A stretch of DNA of 64,000 nt, from NCBI RefSeq assembly GCF_008065375.1, contig NZ_VJYI01000001.1:372001-436000 (forward strand), given 5' to 3'. Positions 50,823 to 59,708 of the stretch are shown one piece after another. Position 1 is the stretch's first letter. Every line of letters starts with the position of its first letter. The position numbers and the translations under genes are program-made. The notes beneath the pieces were generated by a model. That model worked only from the letters and a program-made list of their open reading frames with translations. It had not been told where the DNA came from and did not search any database. The DNA is from Nonomuraea sp. SYSU D8015 (GTDB taxonomy: Bacteria; Actinomycetota; Actinomycetes; Streptosporangiales; Streptosporangiaceae).

Positions 50823-51808
50823 GGCGCCACCCCCTGGAGCCGCTGCTCGGCCGTCTCGTCCGGGATGGAGGGACCGGCGCGTCTCCTGCTGAACCTGGCG
50901 AGGATGCCGTCCGGCATGAACAGCACGACCAGCACCAGGACCAGCCCTGTCGCGGTCAGGTGGATCTGCGTCTCGCCCAGCGCGATCAGGAAGTACTCGC
51001 CCGCCGGGGCCACGATGAGCGCGCCGAGCAGCGGCCCGAACAGGTGCCGCACGCCTCCGAGCAGGCTCATCAGCACCATGGACGAGGCGATGAGAATGGA
51101 GAAGACGAAGATCGGGTCGAGGCTGCCGAACCACAGCGCGTAGAGCCCGCCGGCCAGCGCCACGAACAGGGCGGACAGGGCGAACGCCGTCACCTTGTAA
51201 GCCCCGGTCGGCACGCCCAGGGACTCGGCCTTGTCCTCGTCCTCCCTGATCGCCCGCAGGCCCGCGCCGAAGCGGGAGCGGGAGACGTACCACCAGGAGG
51301 CCAGCGCGAGCGCCAGCAGCGCCAGGAACAGGTAGAAGAACACCATGTGGGTCTCGCCGCGGTGCAGGTCGGGGAAGGGCGAGGGCACCTGCAGGCCCGT
51401 GGAGCCGCCGGTGAGCGAGCGCCAGCCCTGGACGATGAGGTTCATCATGGACACGAGCGCGATCGACACGATGACGAACGACGCGCCGCGCACCCGGACC
51501 GCCGCGATGCCGACGCCCACGGCGAACACCGTGACCAGCAGCGCGGACACGAGCAGCGCCACGACCCACGGCACGTCCATCCGGGTGACGAGCAGCCCGG
51601 TGCCGTACGCGCCGAGGCCGAAGAAGGCCGAGTGGCCGAGCGAGACGTAGCCGGTGAAGCCGCCCAGGAGGTTCCAGGAGGTGGCCATGGCGGCGTACAT
51701 GACGGTCAGCGCGCCCGCGTACACGAGGTAGTAGTTCGGGACCAGGAACGGATAGGCGATCGCCAGCCCGGCGACCAGCGGCGGGAGCCCTCTAGAAGCG
51801 ATGCGCAA
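50819..51808 (-). CDS. livM: Liv-type ABC permease 2
   Basis: The 329-residue permease has about 10 hydrophobic helices and the LivM landmarks: NYYLVYAGALTVMYAAMATSWNLLGGFTGYVSLGHSAFFGLGAYGTGLL, and the EAA-like loop GAGLRAIREDEDKAESLGVPTGAYKVTAFALSA. It ends with a cytoplasmic charged tail. Start overlaps the LivH stop by 17 bp. Confidence 0.93.
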   Translation of the reverse strand: MRIASRGLPPLVAGLAIAYPFLVPNYYLVYAGALTVMYAAMATSWNLLGGFTGYVSLGHSAFFGLGAYGTGLLVTRMDVPWVVALLVSALLVTVFAVGVGIAAVRVRGASFVIVSIALVSMMNLIVQGWRSLTGGSTGLQVPSPFPDLHRGETHMVFFYLFLALLALALASWWYVSRSRFGAGLRAIREDEDKAESLGVPTGAYKVTAFALSALFVALAGGLYALWFGSLDPIFVFSILIASSMVLMSLLGGVRHLFGPLLGALIVAPAGEYFLIALGETQIHLTATGLVLVLVVLFMPDGILARFSRRRAGPSIPDETAEQRLQGVAP

Positions 51809-52673
51809 GCCGGCCTCCGAAGAACCCCTGGGGGCGCGCGAGCAGGGTCAGGAAGAGGAAGACGTAGAACATGATCGTGGCCCAGGTCGCGTCCACGGTG
51901 ACCAGCACGAGGCCCTCGACCACACCGAGCAGGACGGCCGCCAGCGCCGCGCCGACCACGCTGCCCAGCCCCCCGACCACGATGATGGCCATGAGCTTGC
52001 CGATCCACACCCAGTGCGAGGCGGGGAAGAACGGCGTGATCAGCGCCAGCACCGTGCCGCCCACGGCCGCGGTGGCCAGGCCCACGCCGAAGCCGTAGCC
52101 GGCCACGCGCTCGGTCTGGATGCCGACCAGCCTGGCCGCCTCCCGGTGCTGGATGGTGGCCCGCAGCGACTGGCCGAACCTGCTCTTGATCAGCACCGCG
52201 AACAACACGAGGAGCGTGATCGCCGCCACCCAGAACGCGATGATCTTGTCGTACGGGAGGTGCACGCCGCCGATGGTGAGGGACCGGGTGGCGTACTCCA
52301 TGCTGACCGACTTGTACGAGCCGGTGTAGAACGTGCCGAGCAGCCCCTCGATGGTCAGCGCGATGCCGAACGTCAGCAGCACCGACATCATCGCCATGTT
52401 CTCCGGCGCCAGCCGCGCGATGAGCAGCCGCTGCACCGCCACGCCCAGCGCGAAGAACAGCGGCACGGTCAGCGGCAGCGCCAGGAACGGGTCGAGGCCG
52501 AGCGTGGTGTGCACGGTGTAGGTCAGGTAGGCGGCCAGGAACAGGAACGCCGGGTGCGCCACCATGACCACCCGCATGACGCCGAAGTACAGCGACAGGC
52601 CCGAGGCGAGGAGGGCGTAGAGCCCGCCCGTCAGCACGCCCAGGGCCAGTCCCTGCAGGAGCAGGTTCACCAT
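51792..52673 (-). CDS. livH: Liv-type ABC permease 1
   Basis: The 293-residue permease has about 8 helices and LivH landmarks: NLLLQGLALGVLTGGLYALLASGLSLYFGVMRVVMVAHP at the start, and the SLRATIQHREAARLVGIQTERV coupling loop. ATG at 52671-52673; the last codons of the substrate-binding gene overlap it by 7 bp. Confidence 0.93.
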   Translation of the reverse strand: MVNLLLQGLALGVLTGGLYALLASGLSLYFGVMRVVMVAHPAFLFLAAYLTYTVHTTLGLDPFLALPLTVPLFFALGVAVQRLLIARLAPENMAMMSVLLTFGIALTIEGLLGTFYTGSYKSVSMEYATRSLTIGGVHLPYDKIIAFWVAAITLLVLFAVLIKSRFGQSLRATIQHREAARLVGIQTERVAGYGFGVGLATAAVGGTVLALITPFFPASHWVWIGKLMAIIVVGGLGSVVGAALAAVLLGVVEGLVLVTVDATWATIMFYVFLFLTLLARPQGFFGGRLAHRF

Positions 52674-53896
52674 TCCTTCTTCGGGTAGACGATGTCGGCG
52701 GTCTTGGCGTTCTCCGGGAGCACGATCTCGATCTTGCCGTTGACGTACTGCTGGATCATGTGCGCCTGCTCGGGCCTTCCCGCGTCGTCGAACGACAGCG
52801 GCCCCACGACCGTGTCGAACGTGCCCTGCCTGATGTGGTCGGCCAGCTTGTCCTGGCATTCCTTCGTGGGGTCGACGCACTTGACCGCGTTCACGGCGGC
52901 CTCGACGATCTGGCCCACGGTGAAGCCGTTGGCGATGTCCTCGTTGGCCTCGCCCTTGAACATCTCCTTGTAGCGCTTGACCATCTCCTGGTTGCCGGTG
53001 AACGTGGCGGTGGCCGACCACCCGACCGGCGAGAGGATGTGCTCGGCCGCCCCCTTCACCGCGGCGGGGAACTCGGGCAGCGTCGGCCCGGTCGAGAAGG
53101 CCGCCAGCTTCGGCTGCACCTTGAGCTCCTGGAGCGCCCGCACCAGGCCCACGGAGTCCTCGAACTGGGTGCCGCCCACCACGATGTCCGGCTTCGCGGC
53201 GGCGATCTTGGCGGCGATGGGCGAGAAGTCGGTGGTCTCCGGCGGGTACACCTCGTCCACCACGGTCTTGATGCCGGCGGCGGCCAGCTTGTCGCGCAGC
53301 CCGTACGCGGTGCCCTGGGCGAACGGGTCGTCCAGGCTCGCGTACGCGGCCGTCTTGGGCTTCTGGTCGGCCGGCAGCTTCGTGATGTACTCGGCCAGGT
53401 AGTTGTAGTGGTCGCTCGCGATCGCCGGCGCCGCGTAGAACAGCCGCTTGAAGCCCTGCTCGAAGACCTCCTTGGCGGCCCCGGCCGGCTCCACGAACAA
53501 CATGTTGTACGACTCGGCGACCTTCGCCGCGGGGATCACGAGCCGCGAGGAGAACGGGCCGAACACCAGGTTGACCTTGTCCTGGGTGATCAGCGACTCG
53601 TAGTCGGAGCTGACCCGGTTGGGGTCGGAGGCGTCGTCACGGAAGATCAGCTCGACCTTCCTGCCCAGCAGGCCGCCCTTGGCGTTCACCATGTCGGCCC
53701 AGACCTGGTAGCCCTCCTGGATGCCCTTGCCGGGCTCGGAGAAGTCGCCCGTGAGCGGGAGCGAGATGCCGATCTTCACCGGCCCCTGCTGCTGGCCCGG
53801 CGACTGGGCGGCCCCGGGCTCGTCGGTCTTCGCGCAGGCGGTCAGTCCTAACGCGCATATCGAGATGATCGCCAAGCCTTTGGATACTCGTGCCAT
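52667..53896 (-). CDS. Liv-type substrate-binding lipoprotein
   Basis: The 409-residue extracytoplasmic binding protein has a lipoprotein signal with lipobox LTAC (about residue 18-21). A periplasmic-binding-protein type I fold follows (VKIGISLPLTGDFSEPGKGIQEGYQVWADMVNAKGGLLGRKVELIFRDD). It delivers substrate to the LivHMGF importer. The family carries branched-chain amino acids, amides, urea and aromatic acids. A LacI regulator is unusual for an amino-acid importer, so a sugar-derived or other ligand is possible. Confidence 0.93.
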   Translation of the reverse strand: MARVSKGLAIISICALGLTACAKTDEPGAAQSPGQQQGPVKIGISLPLTGDFSEPGKGIQEGYQVWADMVNAKGGLLGRKVELIFRDDASDPNRVSSDYESLITQDKVNLVFGPFSSRLVIPAAKVAESYNMLFVEPAGAAKEVFEQGFKRLFYAAPAIASDHYNYLAEYITKLPADQKPKTAAYASLDDPFAQGTAYGLRDKLAAAGIKTVVDEVYPPETTDFSPIAAKIAAAKPDIVVGGTQFEDSVGLVRALQELKVQPKLAAFSTGPTLPEFPAAVKGAAEHILSPVGWSATATFTGNQEMVKRYKEMFKGEANEDIANGFTVGQIVEAAVNAVKCVDPTKECQDKLADHIRQGTFDTVVGPLSFDDAGRPEQAHMIQQYVNGKIEIVLPENAKTADIVYPKKEW

Positions 53897-53928
53897 CGAG
53901 GGAACCCCCGTCTGGAGAGAGGCCGCGC

Positions 53929-53950
53929 AAGCGCTTTCGGAAGCGCTTTC
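53929..53950. promoter_or_regulatory. Tandem LacI operators in liv-lacI gap
   Basis: AAGCGCTTTC occurs at 53929 and again at 53941, exactly 12 bp apart (AAGCGCTTTCGG unit). The core AAGCGCTT is palindromic, as for LacI family sites. TACGAT at 53958-53963 is a likely -10 of the LacI gene. The same motif recurs before the sugar dehydrogenase. Confidence 0.8.
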
Positions 53951-53998
53951 GGTTACGTACGATTACACGGGATTCGGCCCCGGACAAGGGGGGTTCGT

Positions 53999-55027
53999 AT
54001 GGCACATCGGCCGCCCCGCCTCGTGGACGTCGCCAAGGCCGCCGGGGTCTCGCTGGCCACCGCCTCGCGTGCCATGACGGGCAGCACGGGCGTCAGCCCG
54101 CAGGTCGCGGCCCATGTGCAGGCGGTCGCCTCCCAGGTCGGCTACGTGCCCAACAGCCACGCGCGGGCGCTGGCCGGCGGACAGGCGTCCATGATCGGGC
54201 TGATCGTGCACGACGTCGGCGATCCCTATTTCGGCGAGATCGCCAGGGGCGTGCTGCGCGGGACCGAGAGCCTCGGCTACCTGGCGCTGATCAGCCAGAC
54301 CGAGCGCGACCCCGGCGCCGAGCTGGCGCGGATCCGCGCGTTGCGCGCCCACCGGGTGACCCGCATCGTGCTGGCCGGCTCCGGCTACATCGAGGCGGCG
54401 ACCGAGGCCGACATCGCCGCCGAGGTGCGCTCGTACAGCGCGGCGGGCGGCCGGGTGGCCGTGATCGGCCGCCACCACCTGGCCGTGGACGCGGTGCTGC
54501 CGGACAACGCGGGCGGCGCGGCCACGCTCATGCGCCACCTGCTGGGCCTGGGCCACCGCCGGCTGGGCGTGCTGGGCGGCCCCGCCAACCTGACCACGGT
54601 CGAGGACCGGCTGTCGGGGCTGCGCACCGCGTTCGACGCGGCCGGGCTCGACTGGGGTGCGGTGCCGGTCGTGCACGGCGACTTCACCAGGGAGGGCGGC
54701 GCGGCGGCCACCGCGCGGCTCATGCGCGCGCGTCCCGACCTGACGGCCGTGGTCGCGCTGAACGACCCGATGGCGGTGGGCGCGCTGTCGTGGCTGTTGA
54801 ACCACGGGCGCCGGGTGCCCGAGGAGATCTCGGTGGCCGGCTTCGACGACGTGCCGACCGCGCGCGACGTCTACCCCGCGCTCACGACGATCAGGCTGCC
54901 CATGGTCGGGATGGGCAAGCAGGCCCTGGAGCTGGTGCTCAAGCCGCCCGCCTCCCGCCCGCGGCGCCGCCGCACCAGCCACGAGCTGGTGGTCCGCGCC
55001 TCCACCGCACCGCCGCCCGTACGGTAG
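53999..55027 (+). CDS. LacI-family transcriptional regulator
   Basis: The 342-residue regulator has an N-terminal LacI HTH (RLVDVAKAAGVSLATASRAMTGSTGVSPQVAAHVQAVASQVGYVPNSHARALA), then a periplasmic-binding-protein type domain (SMIGLIVHDVGDPYFGEIARGVLRGTESLGYLALI) with the C-terminal VAGFDDVPTARDVYPALTTIRLP. It is divergent from the liv importer. Tandem AAGCGCTTTC operators lie between. It ends with an unusually basic RPRRRRTSHELVV stretch. AAGGGGGG precedes the ATG. Its ligand is unknown. Confidence 0.95.
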   Translation: MAHRPPRLVDVAKAAGVSLATASRAMTGSTGVSPQVAAHVQAVASQVGYVPNSHARALAGGQASMIGLIVHDVGDPYFGEIARGVLRGTESLGYLALISQTERDPGAELARIRALRAHRVTRIVLAGSGYIEAATEADIAAEVRSYSAAGGRVAVIGRHHLAVDAVLPDNAGGAATLMRHLLGLGHRRLGVLGGPANLTTVEDRLSGLRTAFDAAGLDWGAVPVVHGDFTREGGAAATARLMRARPDLTAVVALNDPMAVGALSWLLNHGRRVPEEISVAGFDDVPTARDVYPALTTIRLPMVGMGKQALELVLKPPASRPRRRRTSHELVVRASTAPPPVR

Positions 55028-55030
55028 CCC

Positions 55031-55078
55031 CGCCCTCGCCCGGCACGGCGGTCCCGCCCTCGCCCGGCACGGCGGTCC
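55031..55078. repeat. 24-bp perfect tandem duplication
   Basis: The 24-bp unit (CGCCCTCGCCCGGCACGGCG plus GTCC) occurs twice in direct tandem just after the lacI stop. It has no obvious function. Confidence 0.8.
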
Positions 55079-55120
55079 CCCGCCCGCGCGGTGGCCGCGC
55101 CGCCATCGAGCTCGGGGCCC

Positions 55121-55183
55121 TTGACAGACCTGACTCCCGGGTTACGATCCGCTGGCGCGTAAGCGCTTTCGGAAGCGGTTGCG
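55121..55183 (+). promoter_or_regulatory. Promoter and LacI operator of the sugar dehydrogenase gene
   Basis: TTGACA (55121-55126), 16 bp, TACGAT (55143-55148), then AAGCGCTTTCGG and a second half-degenerate copy AAGCGGTTGCGA (55161-55184). The site lies just after the predicted start of transcription, so LacI bound there would act as a roadblock. The motif matches the tandem site in the liv-lacI gap. Confidence 0.75.
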
Positions 55184-55199
55184 AACAGGGGGTTTCCCG

Positions 55200-57512
55200 A
55201 TGACAGCCCTTCGCCACGTCACGGTCGCGCTCGTCCTCGCGATGACGGCGTTAGCCACGCCTCCCGCCTCAGCACTGGCCGAGCCGACCCCGATCGACGA
55301 CCCCATCCCCGAGAAGCCCACCCCATCGGCCCTCACGCTGACGCTGGAGGAGTTCGCCTCCTTCCCGAAGACCGAGCCCATCCCGCCGCCCACCGACCAG
55401 CGGCTGGTCCGCTGGGCCAGGATCAACTACCTGGGCGAGCTGCCCGACGGCTCCGGCCGCCTGTACGTCAACGACCTCAACGGCAAGCTCTACCTCCTCG
55501 GCAAGTCCGGCGGCCAGCCACGCGAATACCTGGACGTCGGCGCCACCTTCGCACCCGACTTCATCTCCGGCCGCGGCCTCGGCAGCGGCTTCGGCTTCGC
55601 CGCCTTCCACCCGGACTTCGCCAGGAACGGCAAGTTCTACACCGTCCACACCGAGTGGGGCGACGCGCTCACCACCAAGACCCCGGACCTGCCGCCGCAG
55701 CCCGGCGTCAGGTTCCACGGCGTGATCACCGAATGGACGGCCACCGACCCGAGGGCCGGCACCTTCTCCGGCACCCGCAGGGAGATGCTGCGGCTCGGCT
55801 TCTCCGGCCAGATCCACGGCATCCAGCAGATCGACTTCAACCCGACCGCGCGCCGCGGCGACCCCGACTTCGGCCTGCTCTACATCGCGGCGGGCGACGG
55901 CGGCCGCGGCGTGAGCAGCGACGACCCGCAGAACCTGGCCGTGCCGCACGGCAAGATCCTGCGCATCGACCCGTTCGGCACGAACGGCGCCAACGGCCGT
56001 TACGGCATCCCCGCCGCCAACCCGTTCACCGGCCGGCCGGGCGCGCTGGGCGAGATCTACGCCCTCGGCATGCGCGACCCGCACCGCTTCAGCTGGGACC
56101 CGCAGGCCGGCAACCGCATGTTCCTCGGCCACATCGGCGAGCACGCCATCGAGGCGATCTACGACGTCGGCGCCGGGGACAACCTGGGCTGGAGCGAGCG
56201 CGAGGGCCCGTTCCTGTTCGACAAGGCCGACCGCTGCAACCTCTACACGCTGCCGGACAACGACGCCGAGTTCGGCTACACGTACCCGGTGGCCGCCTAC
56301 GACCACGACCCGCCGCCCGGACACCCCTGCACGTCCGACAGCGGCCACGCGGTCGTCGGCGGGTTCGTCTACCGCGGGCGGCAGCTGCCGCTGCTGCGCG
56401 GCAAGTACCTGTTCGGCGACATCGTGGACGGCCAGGTGTTCTTCACCGTCGCCGCCGAGATGCGCGAGCAGACCGGTCGTCGCGCCACCATCCACAAGCC
56501 GCTCCTCGCAGACGCGACCGGCAAGCGCGTGACCATGCAGGAGCTGGCCGGCCACAACCGCGTCGACCTGCGCTTCGGCCGGGACGCGGCCGGTGAGCTG
56601 TATGTCCTGTCGAAGGCCAACGGCAAGATCTGGAAGGTCACCAAGGCCGCGTGGGCGCTGCCCGACGTGGTGCCGAGCCTGCGTGACGACGTGGTGGCGG
56701 CGTACGACTTCGAGCACCCGCTGCCCGGCGACCCCGCGCAGGAGCAGGACCAGGGCCTGTCGGGCACGAACATCGCGCTGGTCAACGGCGGCGCCGCCAT
56801 GCGGGTGGCCGACCGCGCCTACCGGGGCAGCAAGAACGCGCTCCAGACCCGCCAGGTAGAGCCCGCCACGGCGGGCAACGACGACTGGAAGGCGGGGATC
56901 TACGGCGAGAACGGCGTACCGACCCTGCGGGCGTTCAACGGCGTTCAGGGCGTGACCATCATGGGCTGGTTCAAGATGCTCGGCACGGGACCGGCGCCGA
57001 ACTCCAACACCGAGGACCCGGCCGACTTCTTCAACGCGATCGGCCTGGCCGGGGTGCTCAGCGGCAACTCCCAGGGCCACGACGTCAGGGCGCTGCTCGA
57101 GCTGATCACCGTGAACGGCGAGCTGCGCGTGGTGGCGCTGGCCCGGCGGGTGGACGGCAGCAGCTCGCAGACGTTCGCCGCGAACCGGCCGTGGCAGCAG
57201 ATCCTGCCGAAGGACCGGTGGGTGTTCCTCGCCGCGACGTTCGACTTCGACACCGCGACGATGAAGCTCTACAGGAACGGCCGGCCGCTCGACGGCTTCA
57301 ACACCGTGGCCGGCGACCCGTGGGGCGTCGAGGGCGACCCCGAGCCGGACGTCACGTCGGCGACCGACCCGAGAGGCATCAAGATCGGCGGGAGCTACCC
57401 GCAGAACACCAGGGAGCAGAACCCGTGCGACTGCCGCATGGACGGGCTGATGTTCCTGGACCGGGTGGCGTCCGCCGGCGAGATCAGAGCCCAGTACGAA
57501 CGGCTGCGTTAG
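55200..57512 (+). CDS. Secreted glucose/sorbosone dehydrogenase-type propeller with LamG domain
   Basis: The 770-residue protein has a signal peptide (MTALRHVTVALVLAMTALATPPASALA). A GSDH beta-propeller follows (about 60-500): LNGKLYLLGKSG, GSGFGFAAFHPDFARNGKFYTVHTEWG, LLYIAAGDGGRG, ALGMRDPHRFSWDP, LGHIGEHAIEAIYDVGAGDNLGWSEREG and VVGGFVYRGRQLPLLRGKYLFGDIVDGQVFFT. A C-terminal LamG/concanavalin-like domain (about 505-770, VVAAYDFEHPL...LPKDRWVFLAATFDFDTATMKLYRNGRPLDGF) may bind glycans. PQQ use is a family inference and not visible. The promoter carries the LacI site shared with the liv operon. Confidence 0.9.
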   Translation: MTALRHVTVALVLAMTALATPPASALAEPTPIDDPIPEKPTPSALTLTLEEFASFPKTEPIPPPTDQRLVRWARINYLGELPDGSGRLYVNDLNGKLYLLGKSGGQPREYLDVGATFAPDFISGRGLGSGFGFAAFHPDFARNGKFYTVHTEWGDALTTKTPDLPPQPGVRFHGVITEWTATDPRAGTFSGTRREMLRLGFSGQIHGIQQIDFNPTARRGDPDFGLLYIAAGDGGRGVSSDDPQNLAVPHGKILRIDPFGTNGANGRYGIPAANPFTGRPGALGEIYALGMRDPHRFSWDPQAGNRMFLGHIGEHAIEAIYDVGAGDNLGWSEREGPFLFDKADRCNLYTLPDNDAEFGYTYPVAAYDHDPPPGHPCTSDSGHAVVGGFVYRGRQLPLLRGKYLFGDIVDGQVFFTVAAEMREQTGRRATIHKPLLADATGKRVTMQELAGHNRVDLRFGRDAAGELYVLSKANGKIWKVTKAAWALPDVVPSLRDDVVAAYDFEHPLPGDPAQEQDQGLSGTNIALVNGGAAMRVADRAYRGSKNALQTRQVEPATAGNDDWKAGIYGENGVPTLRAFNGVQGVTIMGWFKMLGTGPAPNSNTEDPADFFNAIGLAGVLSGNSQGHDVRALLELITVNGELRVVALARRVDGSSSQTFAANRPWQQILPKDRWVFLAATFDFDTATMKLYRNGRPLDGFNTVAGDPWGVEGDPEPDVTSATDPRGIKIGGSYPQNTREQNPCDCRMDGLMFLDRVASAGEIRAQYERLR

Positions 57513-57527
57513 GAGCCGTTCCCCGGA

Positions 57528-57950
57528 TCAGCCGACGACCCGCATCTTCCTGGTCTTGTGGTCGATCAGGTGGACGTCGCCGCCGAGCCGCTCCCTGAGC
57601 AGGTCGAGCACGGAGCGACTCGACATGACCGTCCACAGGTTGCCGACGAGGTGCGGGTCGTCCCCGGGGGCGGCCTCCATCCAGGCCTTCTTCCCGGCCT
57701 GGGTCCGGAAGGTGGTGACGAGGAACTCTCCGTCCGGGGTCTTGCAGTATCCGGTGCGGACGTCGGCCGCGTTGACCTGCATGCGGGGCTTGCAGCCGAC
57801 CCTGGCGGAGAGCTGCTCGACGGTGAGGGGGGCGGCGTTGGCCTGCCCGCCCGCTGCGACGGAGCCGCCGCCGCTCCCGTGAGCCGGGGAGCAGGCGGCG
57901 ACCAGCCCGGCCAGCATCGCGAGAGCGGCCAGACGTGGAAATGTCGTCAT
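57528..57950 (-). CDS. Small lipoprotein, paralogue 1
   Basis: The 140-residue protein has a lipoprotein signal MTTFPRLAALAMLAGLVAACS and a Gly/Ala-rich linker. Its domain contains RVGCKPRMQVNAADVRTGYC (two cysteines) and FLVTTFRT, HLIDHKTRKM. It is a clear paralogue of the next gene, sharing the upstream GTACCTCCGCACATG start context too. Tandem duplication is therefore likely. Function unknown. Confidence 0.78.
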   Translation of the reverse strand: MTTFPRLAALAMLAGLVAACSPAHGSGGGSVAAGGQANAAPLTVEQLSARVGCKPRMQVNAADVRTGYCKTPDGEFLVTTFRTQAGKKAWMEAAPGDDPHLVGNLWTVMSSRSVLDLLRERLGGDVHLIDHKTRKMRVVG

Positions 57951-57982
57951 GTGCGGAGGTACGTAGTCCCGCTGAGCCGGGT

Positions 57983-58405
57983 TCAGTTCGGCTTGGGCGT
58001 CTGCGAGACCCGGTGGTCGGTCAGGTGGAGGTCGCCGTTGAGCGTCGGCTTCAGCACCTCCAGCACCTCGAGCGGCCCCAGGACGGTCCAGCGGGGCCCG
58101 ACCAGGTGGGGGTTGTACTCGGGCGCCCGGTCCATCCACTCGTCCTTGAGCTTCTCGGTCTTGAACGTGTTGACGAAGAACGCGCCTTCTCGGGTCTTGC
58201 AGTACGCGGTGCGCAGGTCATCGGCGTCGACCTGCATCTTCGGCTTGCAGCCGACCTTGGCGGAGATCTGCTCAATGGTGAGGGCAGTGGCCTGTGGGAC
58301 GTTCCCCGCCGCGGCGTAGTCGCTGTCCTTCCCGATGCTCTGGGAACAACCAGTGACCAGCCCGGCCAGCAGCGCGAAAGCGGCCAGACGTGGAAATGTC
58401 GTCAT
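57983..58405 (-). CDS. Small lipoprotein, paralogue 2
   Basis: The 140-residue protein has a lipoprotein signal MTTFPRLAAFALLAGLVTGCS, then KVGCKPKMQVDADDLRTAYC, FFVNTFKT and HLTDHRVSQ. The upstream ATG at 58460-58462 has a better AGAAAGGTG ribosome site and would add 19 residues (MNWDGLMLNRVPG). The lipobox argues for the inner start. About half the residues match paralogue 1. The stop lies 33 bases before the paralogue 1 ATG. Confidence 0.78.
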   Translation of the reverse strand: MTTFPRLAAFALLAGLVTGCSQSIGKDSDYAAAGNVPQATALTIEQISAKVGCKPKMQVDADDLRTAYCKTREGAFFVNTFKTEKLKDEWMDRAPEYNPHLVGPRWTVLGPLEVLEVLKPTLNGDLHLTDHRVSQTPKPN

Positions 58406-58483
58406 GTGCGGAGGTACGCAGGGTCCGGGGACGCGGTTCAGCATCAGGCCGTCCCAGTTCATCGGACACCTTTCTGGGGCGGA

Positions 58484-59500
58484 TCAGCGCAGGACGACGC
58501 AACCGCGCGCGGCCAGCCTCCCGAGCACGCCCGGATCACCGTCGAGCTTGTTCCACCGCAGGTCGAGCTTGTCCAGGGCGGGCAGCTCGGCCAGACTCTC
58601 CGGCAGCTCACGCAGCCGGTTGTTACGCAGGTCGAGGTGGGTGAGGCCGGGCGGCATGGCGTCCGGCAGGGCGCGCAGGTGGTTGTTGCGCAGATCCAGG
58701 ACGCGCAGCTCGCCGAGTCCGGCGATCGAGGCGGGCAGCCGCGTCAGCCGGTTGCCCTGGAGATGCAGCTCGCGCAGCCGCGCCAGGCCGCCGACCGACT
58801 CGGGGAGCGACTCGAGCCGGTTGTTGTAGAGCCGCAGCTCCACCAGCGCGGCCATGGCGCCGATCGTGTCCGGGAGGCGGGTGAGGCGGTTGTCGGTGAG
58901 GTTGAGGTACGCGAGCCGGTCCAGCCGGCCGATCGCCTCCGGCACCTCGGTGAACAGGTTGTCGCTCAGGTAGAGGTAGTCGGTGAGGCGCAGGTCGCCG
59001 ATCTCCGGCGGGATCTCGGTGAGCCGGTTGTGGCCGAGATCGAGCATGCGCAGCCGCGTCAGCCCGCCGACGGCGGCCGGGATCTCGGTCAGCGTGTTCT
59101 CGGCCAGGTTGAGCGATTCGAGCCCCGTCAGCTTCCACAGCGATCCGGGCACTTCGGTCAGCCCGTTGCCGCCGACGGCCAGGTGCCGCAGCGTGGCGGG
59201 CAGCCGGTCGGGGAGCGCGGGGATGCGGTTGCCGTACAGGAAGAGCGTCTCCAGGTGCGGCGGGCACTCCGGGAAGTCCGTGAGCCGGTTGCCGTCGAGG
59301 TGTAGCACGCGAAGTGCGGTGAGCCCGGACAGATCGGGCAACGCACGCAGGCCGTTGCCGTCGAGCCGCAGCTCCTCCAGGGAAGTGAGCCCGCCCACCC
59401 AGCCGGGCACCTCGCCGATCTCGTTCCAGGCCAGATCGACCACCCGGACGTCGTCGGGAACGGCGGGGAAGACGCTGAGTCCGGCATCAGGCGCACGCAT
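58484..59500 (-). CDS. Leucine-rich repeat protein
   Basis: The 338-residue protein consists of about 12 LRR units of about 23 residues with the pattern LxxLxLxxNxLxxLPxxxxxL (for example SLNLAENTLTEIPAAVGGL, LNLTDNRLTRLPDTIGAM). No signal peptide, membrane helix or effector domain is visible. Bacterial LRR proteins of this kind are scaffolds of unknown partner. Start at ATG 59498-59500 or 59510-59512; the upstream GGGGGCGGGCGTGGG could serve either. Confidence 0.85.
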   Translation of the reverse strand: MRAPDAGLSVFPAVPDDVRVVDLAWNEIGEVPGWVGGLTSLEELRLDGNGLRALPDLSGLTALRVLHLDGNRLTDFPECPPHLETLFLYGNRIPALPDRLPATLRHLAVGGNGLTEVPGSLWKLTGLESLNLAENTLTEIPAAVGGLTRLRMLDLGHNRLTEIPPEIGDLRLTDYLYLSDNLFTEVPEAIGRLDRLAYLNLTDNRLTRLPDTIGAMAALVELRLYNNRLESLPESVGGLARLRELHLQGNRLTRLPASIAGLGELRVLDLRNNHLRALPDAMPPGLTHLDLRNNRLRELPESLAELPALDKLDLRWNKLDGDPGVLGRLAARGCVVLR

Positions 59501-59708
59501 GGCGCCGATCATCCCACGCCCGCCCCCGCCATGCGGGCGCCCGAACATCGCCCCGATCACACCTCGACCCCTGCCACCGCCGACGCGCACCACCCGCTCC
59601 GGCCCTCCGGCAACACCCTGGCCACCGTCACGCGCCACCACGCCACCGCCCGGCCGCTCGACACCCCCTGCCGCCCCACCTCTGGCATTCCTCGTCCGTG
59701 GAGACCAA

